Source: Mycolicibacterium rufum
GTDB taxonomy: Bacteria > Actinomycetota > Actinomycetes > Mycobacteriales > Mycobacteriaceae
NCBI RefSeq assembly: GCF_022374875.2
Contig: NZ_CP092427.2
Coordinates: forward strand, 2,294,001 to 2,358,000
DNA: 64,000 nt
Reading direction: 5' to 3'
Part shown: piece by piece, positions 50,724-60,540 of the stretch
Layout: every line of letters starts with the position of its first letter
Numbering within the stretch: the first letter of the stretch is position 1
Position numbers and translations under genes: made by a program
The notes under the pieces: generated by a model
Told to the model about the DNA's origin: nothing
Databases searched by the model: none
Seen by the model: only the letters and a program-made list of their open reading frames with translations

Positions 50724-53260
50724 TCCATCCGACCGACGTCCACCACCCGCAGCACCGCCACGCCCTCCTCATCGGAAGCGGGCAGATCGACCTCGACGTC
50801 GATGCCCCAGTCGTGATCACCGGCGGGGTCGTCGAGGATCTGGCGTACCCGCCAGACGTCCGGTTCACGCTCGATGATCAGCAGCGCCGGACCGCGCGCG
50901 TCGGCACCGGTTCCCACGTCGTCGTGCTCGTCGAAGTACGCGTCGCCGGCCTCCTGCCAGCGCTGCGCCGTCCAGCCCGACCCGCTGTCCAACGCGCCCA
51001 ACTCGTCGTAGCGTTCCCGCGCGAACAGCTCCACGCGCCGGAACAGTGCGTTGCGCACCATCGCGGTGAAGGCGCGCTCGTTGCCGGTCAGCGGCCGCGG
51101 CCGCACCGGCACGGCGACCGGAGCGTCCAGCGGCTGGTCCGGGCTGGTCAGCTGCTCCCATTCGTCGAGCAGGCTCGAGTCCACCTGGCGGACGAGCTCG
51201 GCCAGCCACTCGGTGATGTCGGTGAGTTCCTCGGTGCGCGCGGCGGTCGGCACGCCCGAGCGCAGCGCCTTCACTGCGTCGGACAGGTACCGCAGCACCG
51301 CGCCCTCCGAGCGTGTCAGCCCGTAGACGCTGACGTACTCGCGGAACGTGAACGCGCGCTCCCACATCTCGCGCACCACCGACTTCGGTGACAGTGCACC
51401 GTCGGCCGCCCACGGGTTGGACTGCACATAGATCTCGAAGACTCCGGTGAGCAGATCCTCCAGCGGCTTGGGGTAGGTGACGTCGTCGAGCAGTGCGATG
51501 CGCTCGTCGTACTCGATGCCCTCGGCCTTCATCGCCGCGACCGCCTCTCCCCTGGCCTTCTTCAGCTGCGCCGCCAGGATCTGACGCGGATCCTCCAGCG
51601 TTGCTTCGATCACCGAAACCACTTCGCGCGCATAGCTTTCCGCACTCGGATCGAGGACGTCGATCGCGGCGAGGGCGAACGTGGACAGCGGCTGGTTCAG
51701 GGCGAAGTCCTGGGGCAGGTCGACGGTCAACCGGTAGCGCCGCCCGTCGGCCTCAGGGGCGGGCAGCCGCTCGACGACCCCGGCCTGCAGCAGGGAGCGT
51801 GCGATGCCGACCGCTTCACGGATGAGCCGCAGCTGACGCTTGCGCGGTTCGTGGTTGTCGGTGAGCAGCCGGCGCATCGCCTCGAAGGGATCGCCGGGAC
51901 GGTCCACCACATCGAGGATCATCGCGGTGGACACCCGCATGTTGCTGGTGAGCGGCTCCGGCGCCGCATCGACCAGGCGCGTCATCGTCTTCTCGCTCCA
52001 CGGCACCATGCCCTCGGGCGCCTTGCGCCGCACGAGTTTTCGTCGCTTCTTCGGGTCGTAGGCCACCTTCGCGAACTGCTTGAGGTTCTCCACCTCGTGT
52101 TCGGGCGCCTGCACCACCACGGTGCCCGCGGTGTCGTAGCCGGCCCGCCCGGCGCGCCCGGCGATCTGGTGGAACTCGCGCGCGGTCAGCAGCCGGGTGC
52201 GGGTGCCGTCGTACTTCGACAGCGCGGTGAACACCACGGTGCGGATCGGCACGTTGATGCCCACCCCGAGGGTGTCGGTCCCGCAGATGACCTTCAGCAG
52301 ACCGGCCTGGGCGAGCTGTTCGACCAGCCGCCGGTACTTGGGCAGCATGCCGGCGTGATGCACCCCGATGCCGTGCCGGACCAGCCGGGACAGCGTCGCG
52401 CCGAACGCCGTGGAAAACCGGAAGGAACCGAGATGCTCGGCGATGGCAGCCTTTTCGTCCTTGGTGCTGACATTGACGCTCATCAGCGCCTGCGCCCGCT
52501 CCAGCGCCGAGGCCTGGGTGAAATGCACGATGTAGATCGGCGCCTGCCGGGTGTCGAGCAGATCGCCGATGGTCTCGTGCATCGGCGTGGTGGCGTAGGA
52601 GTAGAACAGCGGGACCGGACGTTCGGCATGGGCCACCAGCGCGGTCGGCCGCCCGGTGCGCCGGGTCAGGTCCTCCCGCAGGAACGTGACGTCACCGAGC
52701 GTCGCCGACATCAACAGGAACTGGGCTCGCGGCAACTCGAGCAGCGGGACCTGCCAGGCCCAGCCGCGGTCGGGATCGCCGTAGAAGTGGAACTCGTCCA
52801 TCACGACGACGCCGATGTCGGACGCCTCACCCTCGCGCAGCGCCGTGTTCGCCAGCACCTCGGCGGTGCAGACGATGATCGGCGCGTGCGCGTTGACCGC
52901 GGCGTCGCCGGTGAGCATCCCGACGTTGTCGGCGCCGAAGACGCCGCACAGCGCGAAGAACTTCTCGCTGACCAGCGCCTTGATGGGCGCGGTGTAGTAG
53001 CTGCGCCGCCCGGCCGCCAGCGCGACGTACTGGGCGCCCGTCGCGACCAGGGACTTGCCCGATCCGGTCGGGGTCGCCAGCACGACGTTGGCGCCGCTGA
53101 CGAACTCGATCAGCGCCTCCGCCTGCGCCGGGTACAGCGGGGTGCCTGCGGCCTCGGCCCACGCGGCGAAGGCGTCGAACAGTTCGTCGGGATCCGTGCC
53201 GCGGGCGCGCAGCCCGGCCAGGTCGGTCGAATCGTCGAGCAACGGCCGGGCGGTGTTCAT
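50720..53260 (-). CDS. DEAD/DEAH-box helicase with DUF3516 domain
   Basis: 846 residues, superfamily 2, Ski2/Mtr4-like. Walker A LATPTGSGKSLVA (about 62-74), Walker B as DEFH in VVMDEFHFYGD, LLMSATLG, and motif VI QIAGRAGRAGYDT. The DUF3516 C-terminal half starts at about 430 and contains helical repeats (LLEPEF-like EWEQL, VGRMD end). Such helicases act on RNA or DNA; the cellular target is unknown. I use ATG at 53260; an in-frame upstream extension of about 17 residues has no ribosome site. Confidence 0.9.
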   Translation of the reverse strand: MNTARPLLDDSTDLAGLRARGTDPDELFDAFAAWAEAAGTPLYPAQAEALIEFVSGANVVLATPTGSGKSLVATGAQYVALAAGRRSYYTAPIKALVSEKFFALCGVFGADNVGMLTGDAAVNAHAPIIVCTAEVLANTALREGEASDIGVVVMDEFHFYGDPDRGWAWQVPLLELPRAQFLLMSATLGDVTFLREDLTRRTGRPTALVAHAERPVPLFYSYATTPMHETIGDLLDTRQAPIYIVHFTQASALERAQALMSVNVSTKDEKAAIAEHLGSFRFSTAFGATLSRLVRHGIGVHHAGMLPKYRRLVEQLAQAGLLKVICGTDTLGVGINVPIRTVVFTALSKYDGTRTRLLTAREFHQIAGRAGRAGYDTAGTVVVQAPEHEVENLKQFAKVAYDPKKRRKLVRRKAPEGMVPWSEKTMTRLVDAAPEPLTSNMRVSTAMILDVVDRPGDPFEAMRRLLTDNHEPRKRQLRLIREAVGIARSLLQAGVVERLPAPEADGRRYRLTVDLPQDFALNQPLSTFALAAIDVLDPSAESYAREVVSVIEATLEDPRQILAAQLKKARGEAVAAMKAEGIEYDERIALLDDVTYPKPLEDLLTGVFEIYVQSNPWAADGALSPKSVVREMWERAFTFREYVSVYGLTRSEGAVLRYLSDAVKALRSGVPTAARTEELTDITEWLAELVRQVDSSLLDEWEQLTSPDQPLDAPVAVPVRPRPLTGNERAFTAMVRNALFRRVELFARERYDELGALDSGSGWTAQRWQEAGDAYFDEHDDVGTGADARGPALLIIEREPDVWRVRQILDDPAGDHDWGIDVEVDLPASDEEGVAVLRVVDVGRMD

Positions 53261-53347
53261 GGTGACACCAGCCTGCCGCATCACGGATCGACGTCTGACG
53301 GGAGCCGTCAAGATCGGCCGTTCCGGTCTCGGCGGCAGCGCTGCGTC

Positions 53348-53353
53348 CTACGC
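53348..53353 (+). promoter_or_regulatory. -10 box of a leaderless LuxR-type gene
   Basis: TACGCT followed by seven bases (to the GTG at 53361). No Shine-Dalgarno precedes the start. The divergent helicase gene starts at 53260; the gap of 100 bp therefore holds both promoters. Confidence 0.45.
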
Positions 53354-53360
53354 TGAACAG

Positions 53361-55973
53361 GTGCGGTTGACATGGCCGCTCACCGGGCGGACCGAGGAAT
53401 CGCGGCGGATCGAAGCCGCGCTAGTCGATCCTGAATCCGCGGGCATCGTCGTCAGCGGCGCGGCCGGGGTGGGCAAGAGCCGGATCGCTCGGGAGACGCT
53501 CACCTCCTTCACTGCACGGGGCTGGCTGGTCCGCTGGGTGGTGGGAACATCGGCGGCACGTCATCTCCCGTTCGGTGCCGTGACGCCGTGGACGGCGACG
53601 AGCGGCGTCGACAGCCTCGAGCTCGTCCACGGGGTCATCGACACGCTGACGTCCTCGCAGGGCGACGCACCAGTGGTCGTGGGAGTCGACGACGTCCCGC
53701 TGCTCGACGACCTGTCGACCGTCGTCCTGCACCAGATCATCCAGCGCAGGCTCGCAAAACTGGTGATGACCCTGCGCACCGGTGAAGCCGTCGCGGAGGC
53801 GACGCGCGAACTGTGGAAGATCGGCGAGTTCGATCGACTGGACGTCGCGCCGCTCACGCCGGACGACAGCGAGCGCCTGGTGTCCCGCGCCCTGGGTGGA
53901 ACTCTGGAATCGACTGCAGCACAGCGACTGTGGACCCTGACCGAGGGTAACCCGCTCTATCTGCGGTTGATCGTCGAGCAGGAGGTCGCCGACGGACGGC
54001 TCGCCCGCCGCGAGGGCCTGTGGACATGGGTCGGCGATCCTGTGGTCCCTCCGGGGCTCGTCGAACTGGTGGAGTCGCGTATCGGTGGACTGCCGCCCGC
54101 GGTCAGCGAGGTCATCGACATCCTCGCCGTCGGCGAACCACTCCGGCTGGCGTCGCTGACCCGCATCGCCGGCGGCTCCGCCGTCGAGGACGCCGACCGC
54201 AGAGGCTTGATCTGCTGCGAACCCGGCGACGGTTGCGTCACCGTCCGCCTCGCCCACCCGCTCTACGGTGAGGTGCGCCGTCGACGCGCCGCCCACACCA
54301 CGTTGCGCCGCCTCAGGGGCTTGGTGGCCGCCGAACTCGCCGTCACCGAACCTCGCGGCGACGTCCACGCCGTCGTCCGCCGCGCCGCACTCAGCCTCGA
54401 CTCGGACGTCACCCCCGACGTCGAACTGCTGCTCGACGCGGCGCGCGGGGCAGCGTGGATGCTGGACCTGCCGCTGGCCAACCGGCTCGCCGAGGCCGCG
54501 ATCGCGGCGGGCGGGCGGGTCGAAGCGAGCCTGATCCGCGCCTTCGTGTTGTCCTGGCTCGGCAAGGGCGCCGCCGCGGAGGCCGTCCTCGCCGATGTCG
54601 ACATCGGGTCACTGACCGCCGTCGAGCAGGCCCGCGTGACCTTTCTCCGTGCCGTCAACCTGTTCTTCACGCTGGCCGACCCCAGCGCGGCCCTGGCTCT
54701 CGTCGACCGCGCGGTGTGCACCGAGCCACCGGAGCGGCACTGCCTCGACGCCTTCCGGTGTATCGCCGCGGCGGCTCTGGGTGCGCCGGACACCGCGCGG
54801 CGGCTCGCGCGGTCGTTCGACCCCCGCGCGCTGCCCGATCCACTGGAGCGTCGACTGACGGCATGGGCGGTGACGGTGGCGTGCGGCGAGGCCGGGGCGG
54901 CGGCCGAAGCGGCTGCCGTCGCCGATGCCGGGTATCCGATTCCCGTCCGCGCGTTCATCGTCATCTCCGACGCGCACATCAACGCCCTGCTGCTGGCCGG
55001 CGAGACGGCGCAAGCGTGTGAGATCGCGCAGATGATGCGCGGCCGCGCCATGGCCTCGCGCGGTGCGCCGTTCGGCCAGATCGCCATCGCCGTCACCGGA
55101 CAGGCCGAGCTGGGGGCAGGGCACCTCGATCGGGCCTGCGCACATCTATCCACGGCCCTGCAGCGCGTCACGGCGTGGAACACCGCGACCGGCTTCCGCT
55201 ACCGGTATCAGATCCTGCTGACCACGGCGCTGGCGATGCGTGGGCGGGCCCACGACGCCTGCGTGGCCCAGGCGGCGATGGAGGCCGACCGGCATCCCGG
55301 CTGGCGGTACCTCGACTACTCCCGCGCCATCGCCGGCGGATGGGTCGCCGGCGCCCAGGGAGCGATCAGCGAAGCGATCGCGATGGTTCGCGAGGCGGCC
55401 GAGGAGGCCGGCGGACGTGGCCAATACGCGGCCGAAGTCATGTGCCTGCAGACGGCGGCGCAATTCGGTGACAGGTGCACCGCTGACCGTCTCCATGAGC
55501 TCGAGGCCCGCGTCGAGGGGCCACGTGCGGGGATCGCCGCGCGCTTCGCGGATGCGCTCTTCTCGTCGGACAGCGACGAACTCGAAGCCACCTCGAGACG
55601 ATTCGAGGAGATCGGTGACCTCGTGGCGGCGACCGACGCGGCCGCGCATGCCGCGATCTGCCTGCGCGCCAAGGGGTTACGCGGTTCGGCCCTGCGATGT
55701 TCGCGGCGCGCCGACGCGCTGGCGGCGGCCTGCGGTGGCGCCCGGACGCCCGCGCTGATGCGCTGCGCCGACACGTTGCCGTTGACTGCTCGCGAGCGCG
55801 AGATCGTCATGCTGCTGGGCGGATCGGCGTCCAACCGGGATATCGCCTCCCGGCTCAGTGTCTCCGTGCGCACGGTCGAGAGCCACATCTACAACGCGAT
55901 GGCCAAGACGGGCTCGCTGAGTCGCGAGGAACTGGCGAAGCTGCTGAGCGACACCGACGGTCAGCTCAACTGA
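53361..55973 (+). CDS. LuxR-family ATPase regulator (LAL/MalT-like)
   Basis: 870 residues. Walker A SGAAGVGKSRIAR at about 33-45, Walker B-like VVVGVDDVPLLDDLS, then a long region of TPR-like helices (about 350-790), and a C-terminal LuxR helix-turn-helix (LTAREREIVMLLGGSASNRDIASRLSVSVRTVESHIYNAM, about 805-855). Large LAL regulators bind ATP and an inducer and oligomerise on DNA. Inducer unknown. Overlaps the convergent SnoaL-like gene by 13 bp. Confidence 0.88.
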   Translation: MRLTWPLTGRTEESRRIEAALVDPESAGIVVSGAAGVGKSRIARETLTSFTARGWLVRWVVGTSAARHLPFGAVTPWTATSGVDSLELVHGVIDTLTSSQGDAPVVVGVDDVPLLDDLSTVVLHQIIQRRLAKLVMTLRTGEAVAEATRELWKIGEFDRLDVAPLTPDDSERLVSRALGGTLESTAAQRLWTLTEGNPLYLRLIVEQEVADGRLARREGLWTWVGDPVVPPGLVELVESRIGGLPPAVSEVIDILAVGEPLRLASLTRIAGGSAVEDADRRGLICCEPGDGCVTVRLAHPLYGEVRRRRAAHTTLRRLRGLVAAELAVTEPRGDVHAVVRRAALSLDSDVTPDVELLLDAARGAAWMLDLPLANRLAEAAIAAGGRVEASLIRAFVLSWLGKGAAAEAVLADVDIGSLTAVEQARVTFLRAVNLFFTLADPSAALALVDRAVCTEPPERHCLDAFRCIAAAALGAPDTARRLARSFDPRALPDPLERRLTAWAVTVACGEAGAAAEAAAVADAGYPIPVRAFIVISDAHINALLLAGETAQACEIAQMMRGRAMASRGAPFGQIAIAVTGQAELGAGHLDRACAHLSTALQRVTAWNTATGFRYRYQILLTTALAMRGRAHDACVAQAAMEADRHPGWRYLDYSRAIAGGWVAGAQGAISEAIAMVREAAEEAGGRGQYAAEVMCLQTAAQFGDRCTADRLHELEARVEGPRAGIAARFADALFSSDSDELEATSRRFEEIGDLVAATDAAAHAAICLRAKGLRGSALRCSRRADALAAACGGARTPALMRCADTLPLTAREREIVMLLGGSASNRDIASRLSVSVRTVESHIYNAMAKTGSLSREELAKLLSDTDGQLN

Positions 55974-56368
55974 GCCACCACCGCCGCACCGTCGAGCCAG
56001 ACGTTCTCCCTGCTGATCAGCCCGTCGCGGAACTCGAAGACGTGCAGCATACGGAACGTGATGCGCCGTCCCCGCCCGGGGAGCCCGAGCATCGAACCGA
56101 TCACGGTGCCGGTCATGTCCTGCTCGAGGATCATGGCGTTCTCGGTGACGAAACTGCGGCGCTCCGACCACGTCTCGGACCGGAAGTTGGCGGTCAGCTG
56201 TGCGTAGAACGCTCGGGCGCCGTCCTTGGAATGGTGCAGACCGTCGGGGAACCCGACGACGTCGTGTTCCACGTCCTCGGTGTAGACCGACAGCGCCTCG
56301 TCGATGTCCCCGCGGCCCTCGGCAGCGATGTGGCGATCGATGAGCGCTCGCATTCCGCGCGCGTCCAT
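55961..56368 (-). CDS. SnoaL-like (NTF2-fold) protein
   Basis: 135 residues. NTF2-like fold: ALIDRHIAAEGRGDIDEALSVYTEDVEHDVVG, then FYAQLTANFRSETWSERRSFVTEN and FEFRDGLISRENVWLD. Acidic and aromatic cavity residues resemble nuclear transport factor 2/limonene-epoxide-type enzymes but the catalysis is not predictable. Convergent with the LuxR-type gene, overlapping at its 3' end. Confidence 0.75.
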   Translation of the reverse strand: MDARGMRALIDRHIAAEGRGDIDEALSVYTEDVEHDVVGFPDGLHHSKDGARAFYAQLTANFRSETWSERRSFVTENAMILEQDMTGTVIGSMLGLPGRGRRITFRMLHVFEFRDGLISRENVWLDGAAVVAQLS

Positions 56369-56479
56369 GTCCTCAGGGATAGCACCTCAGGGCACCGCGA
56401 AAATCAGTACCGCACTACTGACGCTGCCCGGATTGACGCGCGCGACGATTTCGTTCAGGTCGAACGAAGGGGGACCATC

Positions 56480-56635
56480 ATGACGCTCCACATGCCGCAC
56501 CCGGTGTCGGCGATGACGCACTGGAGGGCGAACCATCCCAAGCACGTCAAGTCCGACTGGGACGTGCACCTGCACCCGCACCATCAGGCGTTCATCGAGA
56601 ATGCGGCGATGGCGCGGATGATGGACCACCTGTAG
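56480..56635 (+). CDS. Small His-rich protein, hypothetical
   Basis: 51 residues (MTLHMPHPVSAMTHWRANHP is the start). Ten His residues, including HLHPHH. GAAGGGGGA lies about five to ten bases before the ATG, a good ribosome site, which supports it as real. It ends 44 bp inside the convergent membrane gene, so its last 15 codons overlap that gene's tail. No known family. His clusters suggest metal binding (inference). Confidence 0.5.
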   Translation: MTLHMPHPVSAMTHWRANHPKHVKSDWDVHLHPHHQAFIENAAMARMMDHL

Positions 56636-57476
56636 ATCGGCGCAGGCCCGCGCCCAGCGCCGCCCCGACCGCACCGAGCAGGACGAGGGCGACCCCGCCG
56701 ATCAGCGAGTAGTTCAGCCACTGGTGCGCGCTGCCTTCGGCGGTGCCGACCATCACCTCGGCGACGGTGCGGATGTCGCCGGTGGTGCGGTTCAGGGCCG
56801 CGTCGACGAACCGGCGTCCCATCTCGATACCCGCCCAGCCCGCGGCGCCGACGAGCAGCGCGGACACCCCGAGCGCAGTCAACGTCCGCCCGCGGGAGCG
56901 CGCGGCGGCCAGCGTCAGCATCGCCAGCAGCGCCGTCAGCACGGCCGTCGCGATGCTGACCCACGGGCCCCAGGTGGCCAGCGGCCGCAGCTTCCCGGGC
57001 CGGAGGTCGGGCGAGTCGACGGTGATCGGCACGGTCAGGGTGTCGGGCACCGCGAGGTCCAGGTTGCCGAGCGTGGCGTGGAACGAGGGGTCCGAGAGCA
57101 TCGGCGCGACGTCGATCAGCCATTGGTCGGTGGAATTGCCCGCGGGAACGGCGCCGGTGAACATCCACCGGTGCGCGATCCGGTTGGCCTGGGCGAACTG
57201 CCCGGGGAACCCGGAGTTGCGGGTGTAGGAGTCGGCGACCGTGCGGACGAGCTGCGGGTTGAGCGTGTAGCCCTTGTCCGCCCCCAGCGACAGCACCTGG
57301 GTGGTCAGCTCACCGGCCATGGCGTCCTGCAGGCGGGGATCACCCGCGGCCTCGGCCGCCAGTGCGGCATAGCCGTCTTCGTCGACGAGGTGCAGCTGCG
57401 CCCACACCGCAGGCACCGCCGCGGCCAGCGTGACGGTGGTGAGCAGCCACAGCATCAGCGCGGCGAGAAAACGCAC
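56592..57476 (-). CDS. Membrane protein, two to four TM segments
   Basis: 294 residues. First TM at 4-24 (LAALMLWLLTTVTLAAAVPAVW), then an extracytoplasmic helical domain (about 30-165; ELTTQVLSLGADKGYTLNPQLV), then TMs at about 170-195 (WVSIATAVLTALLAMLTLAAA), 200-220, and 255-280 (LIGGVALVLLGAVGAALGAG). No family assigned; similar proteins are frequent in mycobacteria. Its last residues (PSSAPSPHSR) overlap the small His-rich gene on the other strand. Confidence 0.7.
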   Translation of the reverse strand: MRFLAALMLWLLTTVTLAAAVPAVWAQLHLVDEDGYAALAAEAAGDPRLQDAMAGELTTQVLSLGADKGYTLNPQLVRTVADSYTRNSGFPGQFAQANRIAHRWMFTGAVPAGNSTDQWLIDVAPMLSDPSFHATLGNLDLAVPDTLTVPITVDSPDLRPGKLRPLATWGPWVSIATAVLTALLAMLTLAAARSRGRTLTALGVSALLVGAAGWAGIEMGRRFVDAALNRTTGDIRTVAEVMVGTAEGSAHQWLNYSLIGGVALVLLGAVGAALGAGLRRSTGGPSSAPSPHSR

Positions 57477-57507
57477 GGACGCGTCCTCCTGTCGGGACGC
57501 GTGCGGT

Positions 57508-58368
57508 TCAGTCGCCCAGCGCGCGTCCCACGATCAGGGGGTCGGGCCGGCCGACCACCTCGTGGTCCTTATTGTCGTAGTCGAACTTACTCAGCACGTA
57601 GCGCATCGCGTTGATGCGGGCACGCTTCTTGTCGTTGCTCTTGACCACGGTCCACGGCGCGATCTCCGTGTCGGTCCAGGCGAACATGTCCTCCTTGGCC
57701 GCGGTGTAGTCGTCCCACTTGTCCAGCGAGGCCAGATCGGTGGGCGAGAGCTTCCACTGCCGTACCGGGTCCACCTGCCGGATCGTGAACCGGGTGCGCT
57801 GCTCGGACGGCGACACCGAGAACCACAGCTTGGTCAGGCTGACGCCCTCGTTGACCAGCATCTGCTCGAACAGCGGCGCCTGCCGGATGAACTCGGCGTG
57901 CTGCTTGGGTGTGCAGAACCCCATCACCCGCTCCACGCCGGCGCGGTTGTACCAGGACCGGTCGAACAGCACGATCTCGCCGGCCGACGGCAGGTGCTCC
58001 ACGTAGCGCTGGAAGTACCACTGGGTGCGTTCCTTCTCCGTGGGCTTCTCCAGCGCGACGACGCGGGCGCCGCGCGGGTTGAGGTGCTCCATGAAGCGTT
58101 TGATCGTGCCGCCCTTGCCCGCGGCGTCACGTCCCTCGAACACGATGACGTGCCGGTGGCCGTGCGCCTGGCTCCACTTCTGCAGCTTGAGCAACTCGAT
58201 CTGCAGTAGCCGCTTCTGCTCCTCGTAGTCCTCGCGCTTCATGCGCTCCCCGTACGGATAGTTCTCGCGCCAGGTGTCGACGATCTCGCCGCTGGGCCGC
58301 AGCATCAGCACGGGATCGTCATCGTCGTCGTCGATGACGTGGTAGCCGGGGTTGTCCAGAGCGGTCAC
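57508..58368 (-). CDS. ppk2: Polyphosphate kinase 2, class I-type
   Basis: 286 residues. Walker A FEGRDAAGKGG at about 76-86, LFDRSWYNRAGVERVMGFC (Walker B and catalytic Asp), and WKLSPTDLASLDKWDDY. N-terminal acidic DDDDDDP run. These are the marks of class I PPK2, which uses polyphosphate to phosphorylate GDP or ADP, as in Rv3232c. GTG start. It has no operon partner; 31 bp downstream of its stop the membrane gene begins on the same strand. Confidence 0.93.
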   Translation of the reverse strand: MTALDNPGYHVIDDDDDDPVLMLRPSGEIVDTWRENYPYGERMKREDYEEQKRLLQIELLKLQKWSQAHGHRHVIVFEGRDAAGKGGTIKRFMEHLNPRGARVVALEKPTEKERTQWYFQRYVEHLPSAGEIVLFDRSWYNRAGVERVMGFCTPKQHAEFIRQAPLFEQMLVNEGVSLTKLWFSVSPSEQRTRFTIRQVDPVRQWKLSPTDLASLDKWDDYTAAKEDMFAWTDTEIAPWTVVKSNDKKRARINAMRYVLSKFDYDNKDHEVVGRPDPLIVGRALGD

Positions 58369-58428
58369 CGGCAGAAGCTATCGAGCCCCGCGGACGGGAA
58401 CGTGACGCGTCGGTGAACGGCCGGTGGA

Positions 58429-59949
58429 TTACTTGGCGATGCGCTTGGGCCTGATCAGCGCCAGCTTCGTCATCATCGTGTTCATCCGCTTGAGCGCGCG
58501 CTGGGAGTTGTTGTAGTAGTTCCCGCCGGCGCCCACGTTGGTCCGCGGGCTGACCACCGTCTCGATGCGGCAGTACTTGCGCAGACCTTCCGGACCGCCG
58601 AAGCGCGCCCCGATGCCGGAGGTCTTCCAGCCGCCCATCGGCGCGGTGGTGCACATCAGGTTCGAGATGACGTCGTTGATGTTCACGCCGCCGCAGTCGA
58701 GCTGCAACGCCACCTTCTTGGCGCGCTCGATGTCGCGGGAGAACACCGCGGCCGAGAGCCCATAGGGGCTGTCGTTGGCCAGCCGCACCGCTTCCTCGAC
58801 AGAGGAGACCTTCATGATCGGCAGCGTCGGACCGAACGTCTCCTCGGTCATGGCGGCCATCGAGTGGTCGACGTCGACCAGGACGGTGGGCTCGTAGAAG
58901 CTGCCCGCACCGGCACCCCGCTTGCCGCCGGTCAGCGCCCGCGCTCCCTTGGCGAGCGCATCGGCGACGTGGCGTTCGGTGACGGCGACCTGGCTGTCAT
59001 CGATCATCGCCCCGAAGTGCTTGCCGTCACCGGCGCCCATCTCGAGGTTCTCGACATCGCGCACCACGGCCGCGACGAACTGGTCGTAGACCGGTTCGAG
59101 CACGTAGACCCGCTCGACGGACACGCAGGTCTGGCCGGCGTTGAACATCGCGCCCCAGACCGCGGCGTGGGCGGCCAACTCGACGTCGGCGTCCTCGAGC
59201 ACGATCATCGGATCCTTGCCACCGAGTTCCAGGCTCACCGGGGTGAGCCGGCGCGCGGCGCGTTCGGCCACCTTCGCGCCGGTGGCGCTGGAGCCGGTGA
59301 ACTGGATGTAGTCGCTGACGTCGATGACGGCCTCGGACACCTCGCGTGCGCCCTGGGCCAGCGCCAGCACGTCCGGGGCGCCGGAGTCCAGCCAGCCCCT
59401 CATCAGCAGTTCGGCGGTCAGCGGTGTGCGCTCGGAGGGTTTGAGCAAGACGGCGCATCCGGCGGCAAGGGCGCCGATGGCGTCCATCAGCGCGTTGGCC
59501 ACCGGGTAGTTCCACGGCGCGATGATCCCGACCACCGGCCGGGGGCGGTAGTGCACCTCGATCTTCTTGATCGACAGGAACGGCAGCGCCGCGGGGCGCG
59601 TGTCCGGCGCGAGCGCCTTCTCCATGGTGCGGATGTAGTAGGAGGCGATCATCAGGATCAGCGGCACCTCCTGCGCCGCGTCCGTGGCGGATTTGCCGGT
59701 CTCCTTGATCAGCAACTCTTCGATCTCGGCGCGGTGCTTGCCGAGCCAGACCGCGTAGCGGGCCAGCACCTTGGCGCGGCCGGCCGCGCCGCGCGCCTCC
59801 CACTCGCGCTGCGCCTCCCGCAGCCCCGCGGCGATGCGGGGCACGTCGGCGGGATCGGTCCAGCGCACCTGACCCGCCGGGGCGCCGGTGGCCGGGTTCG
59901 TGATGGTGCCGGTGCCGGTGAACGGCTTGACGTCGGAAGTCGCAGTCAT
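58429..59949 (-). CDS. Aldehyde dehydrogenase, succinate-semialdehyde-type
   Basis: 506 residues. NAD(P) site: PWNYPVANALMDAIGAL and FTGSSATGAKVAERA; catalytic Glu in LELGGKDPMIVLE, catalytic Cys in NAGQTCVSVERVYV. The C-terminal extra tail (NNSQRALKRMNTMMTKLALIRPK) is basic. It belongs to the large GabD/acyl-aldehyde group in mycobacteria; the substrate cannot be named. Counterpart of the Rv1731-type or Rv0234c proteins, from memory. Confidence 0.88.
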   Translation of the reverse strand: MTATSDVKPFTGTGTITNPATGAPAGQVRWTDPADVPRIAAGLREAQREWEARGAAGRAKVLARYAVWLGKHRAEIEELLIKETGKSATDAAQEVPLILMIASYYIRTMEKALAPDTRPAALPFLSIKKIEVHYRPRPVVGIIAPWNYPVANALMDAIGALAAGCAVLLKPSERTPLTAELLMRGWLDSGAPDVLALAQGAREVSEAVIDVSDYIQFTGSSATGAKVAERAARRLTPVSLELGGKDPMIVLEDADVELAAHAAVWGAMFNAGQTCVSVERVYVLEPVYDQFVAAVVRDVENLEMGAGDGKHFGAMIDDSQVAVTERHVADALAKGARALTGGKRGAGAGSFYEPTVLVDVDHSMAAMTEETFGPTLPIMKVSSVEEAVRLANDSPYGLSAAVFSRDIERAKKVALQLDCGGVNINDVISNLMCTTAPMGGWKTSGIGARFGGPEGLRKYCRIETVVSPRTNVGAGGNYYNNSQRALKRMNTMMTKLALIRPKRIAK

Positions 59950-60002
59950 GACCCCACTCTAACCAGCGCTGTGACGCACGTCGCACCCGGGGTTGACACG
60001 TG

Positions 60003-60521
60003 TCAAGTCGTCGGGACGATGCCTCGGATGTAGGCGGCCTGACCGAGGTGCTGCGCGGCGTCGTCGACGATGCTGACCAGCCGCGAGCTCGCCGTCACCG
60101 GCGGCGTCCACCGCTCGTCGATGACCCGTGCCAGTTCGTCGGCCGACACCGACGCCACATAGGACAGCGACTCGCGGTGCACGGCGTGGTAGTAGCCGCC
60201 GAGCAGCTCGGCCGACGCGCGGACTTTCGCCACCTCCTCGGGGGTGTGGCCGTACCCGTGGGCGTCGCGCGGCAGGTCGAGGTCGAACCTGTCGACCCAG
60301 CCCTCCCGGAACCAGATCTGCTCCAGGCCGGCGATGTCGCACAGCTGCGCGTCCTGGATGCGCGCGCTGTGCCACAGCAGCCAGGCGATCGTGTTGGCCT
60401 CCGGCGTCGGCCGGTAGTACGCGACGTCGTCGGTGAGGCCGTCGGTCAGATCGTCGGCGTGCTCGATCAGACGGGTGAACGAATCGCGCAGGAGCTCGCG
60501 GGCAGCATCGATGTCGGCCAT
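60003..60521 (-). CDS. DinB-fold/DUF664 protein
   Basis: 172 residues, four-helix DinB fold (MST-like). The metal-binding histidines are spread as HxxH-like: LLWHSARIQDAQ, HAVHRESLSYV, and DDAAQHLGQAAYIRG. Many DinB-like proteins in mycobacteria are mycothiol-dependent transferases, consistent with mshA elsewhere in the window, but no direct link is seen. Function not established. Confidence 0.8.
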   Translation of the reverse strand: MADIDAARELLRDSFTRLIEHADDLTDGLTDDVAYYRPTPEANTIAWLLWHSARIQDAQLCDIAGLEQIWFREGWVDRFDLDLPRDAHGYGHTPEEVAKVRASAELLGGYYHAVHRESLSYVASVSADELARVIDERWTPPVTASSRLVSIVDDAAQHLGQAAYIRGIVPTT

Positions 60522-60540
60522 GGGGCCAAGCTACGCCGAC

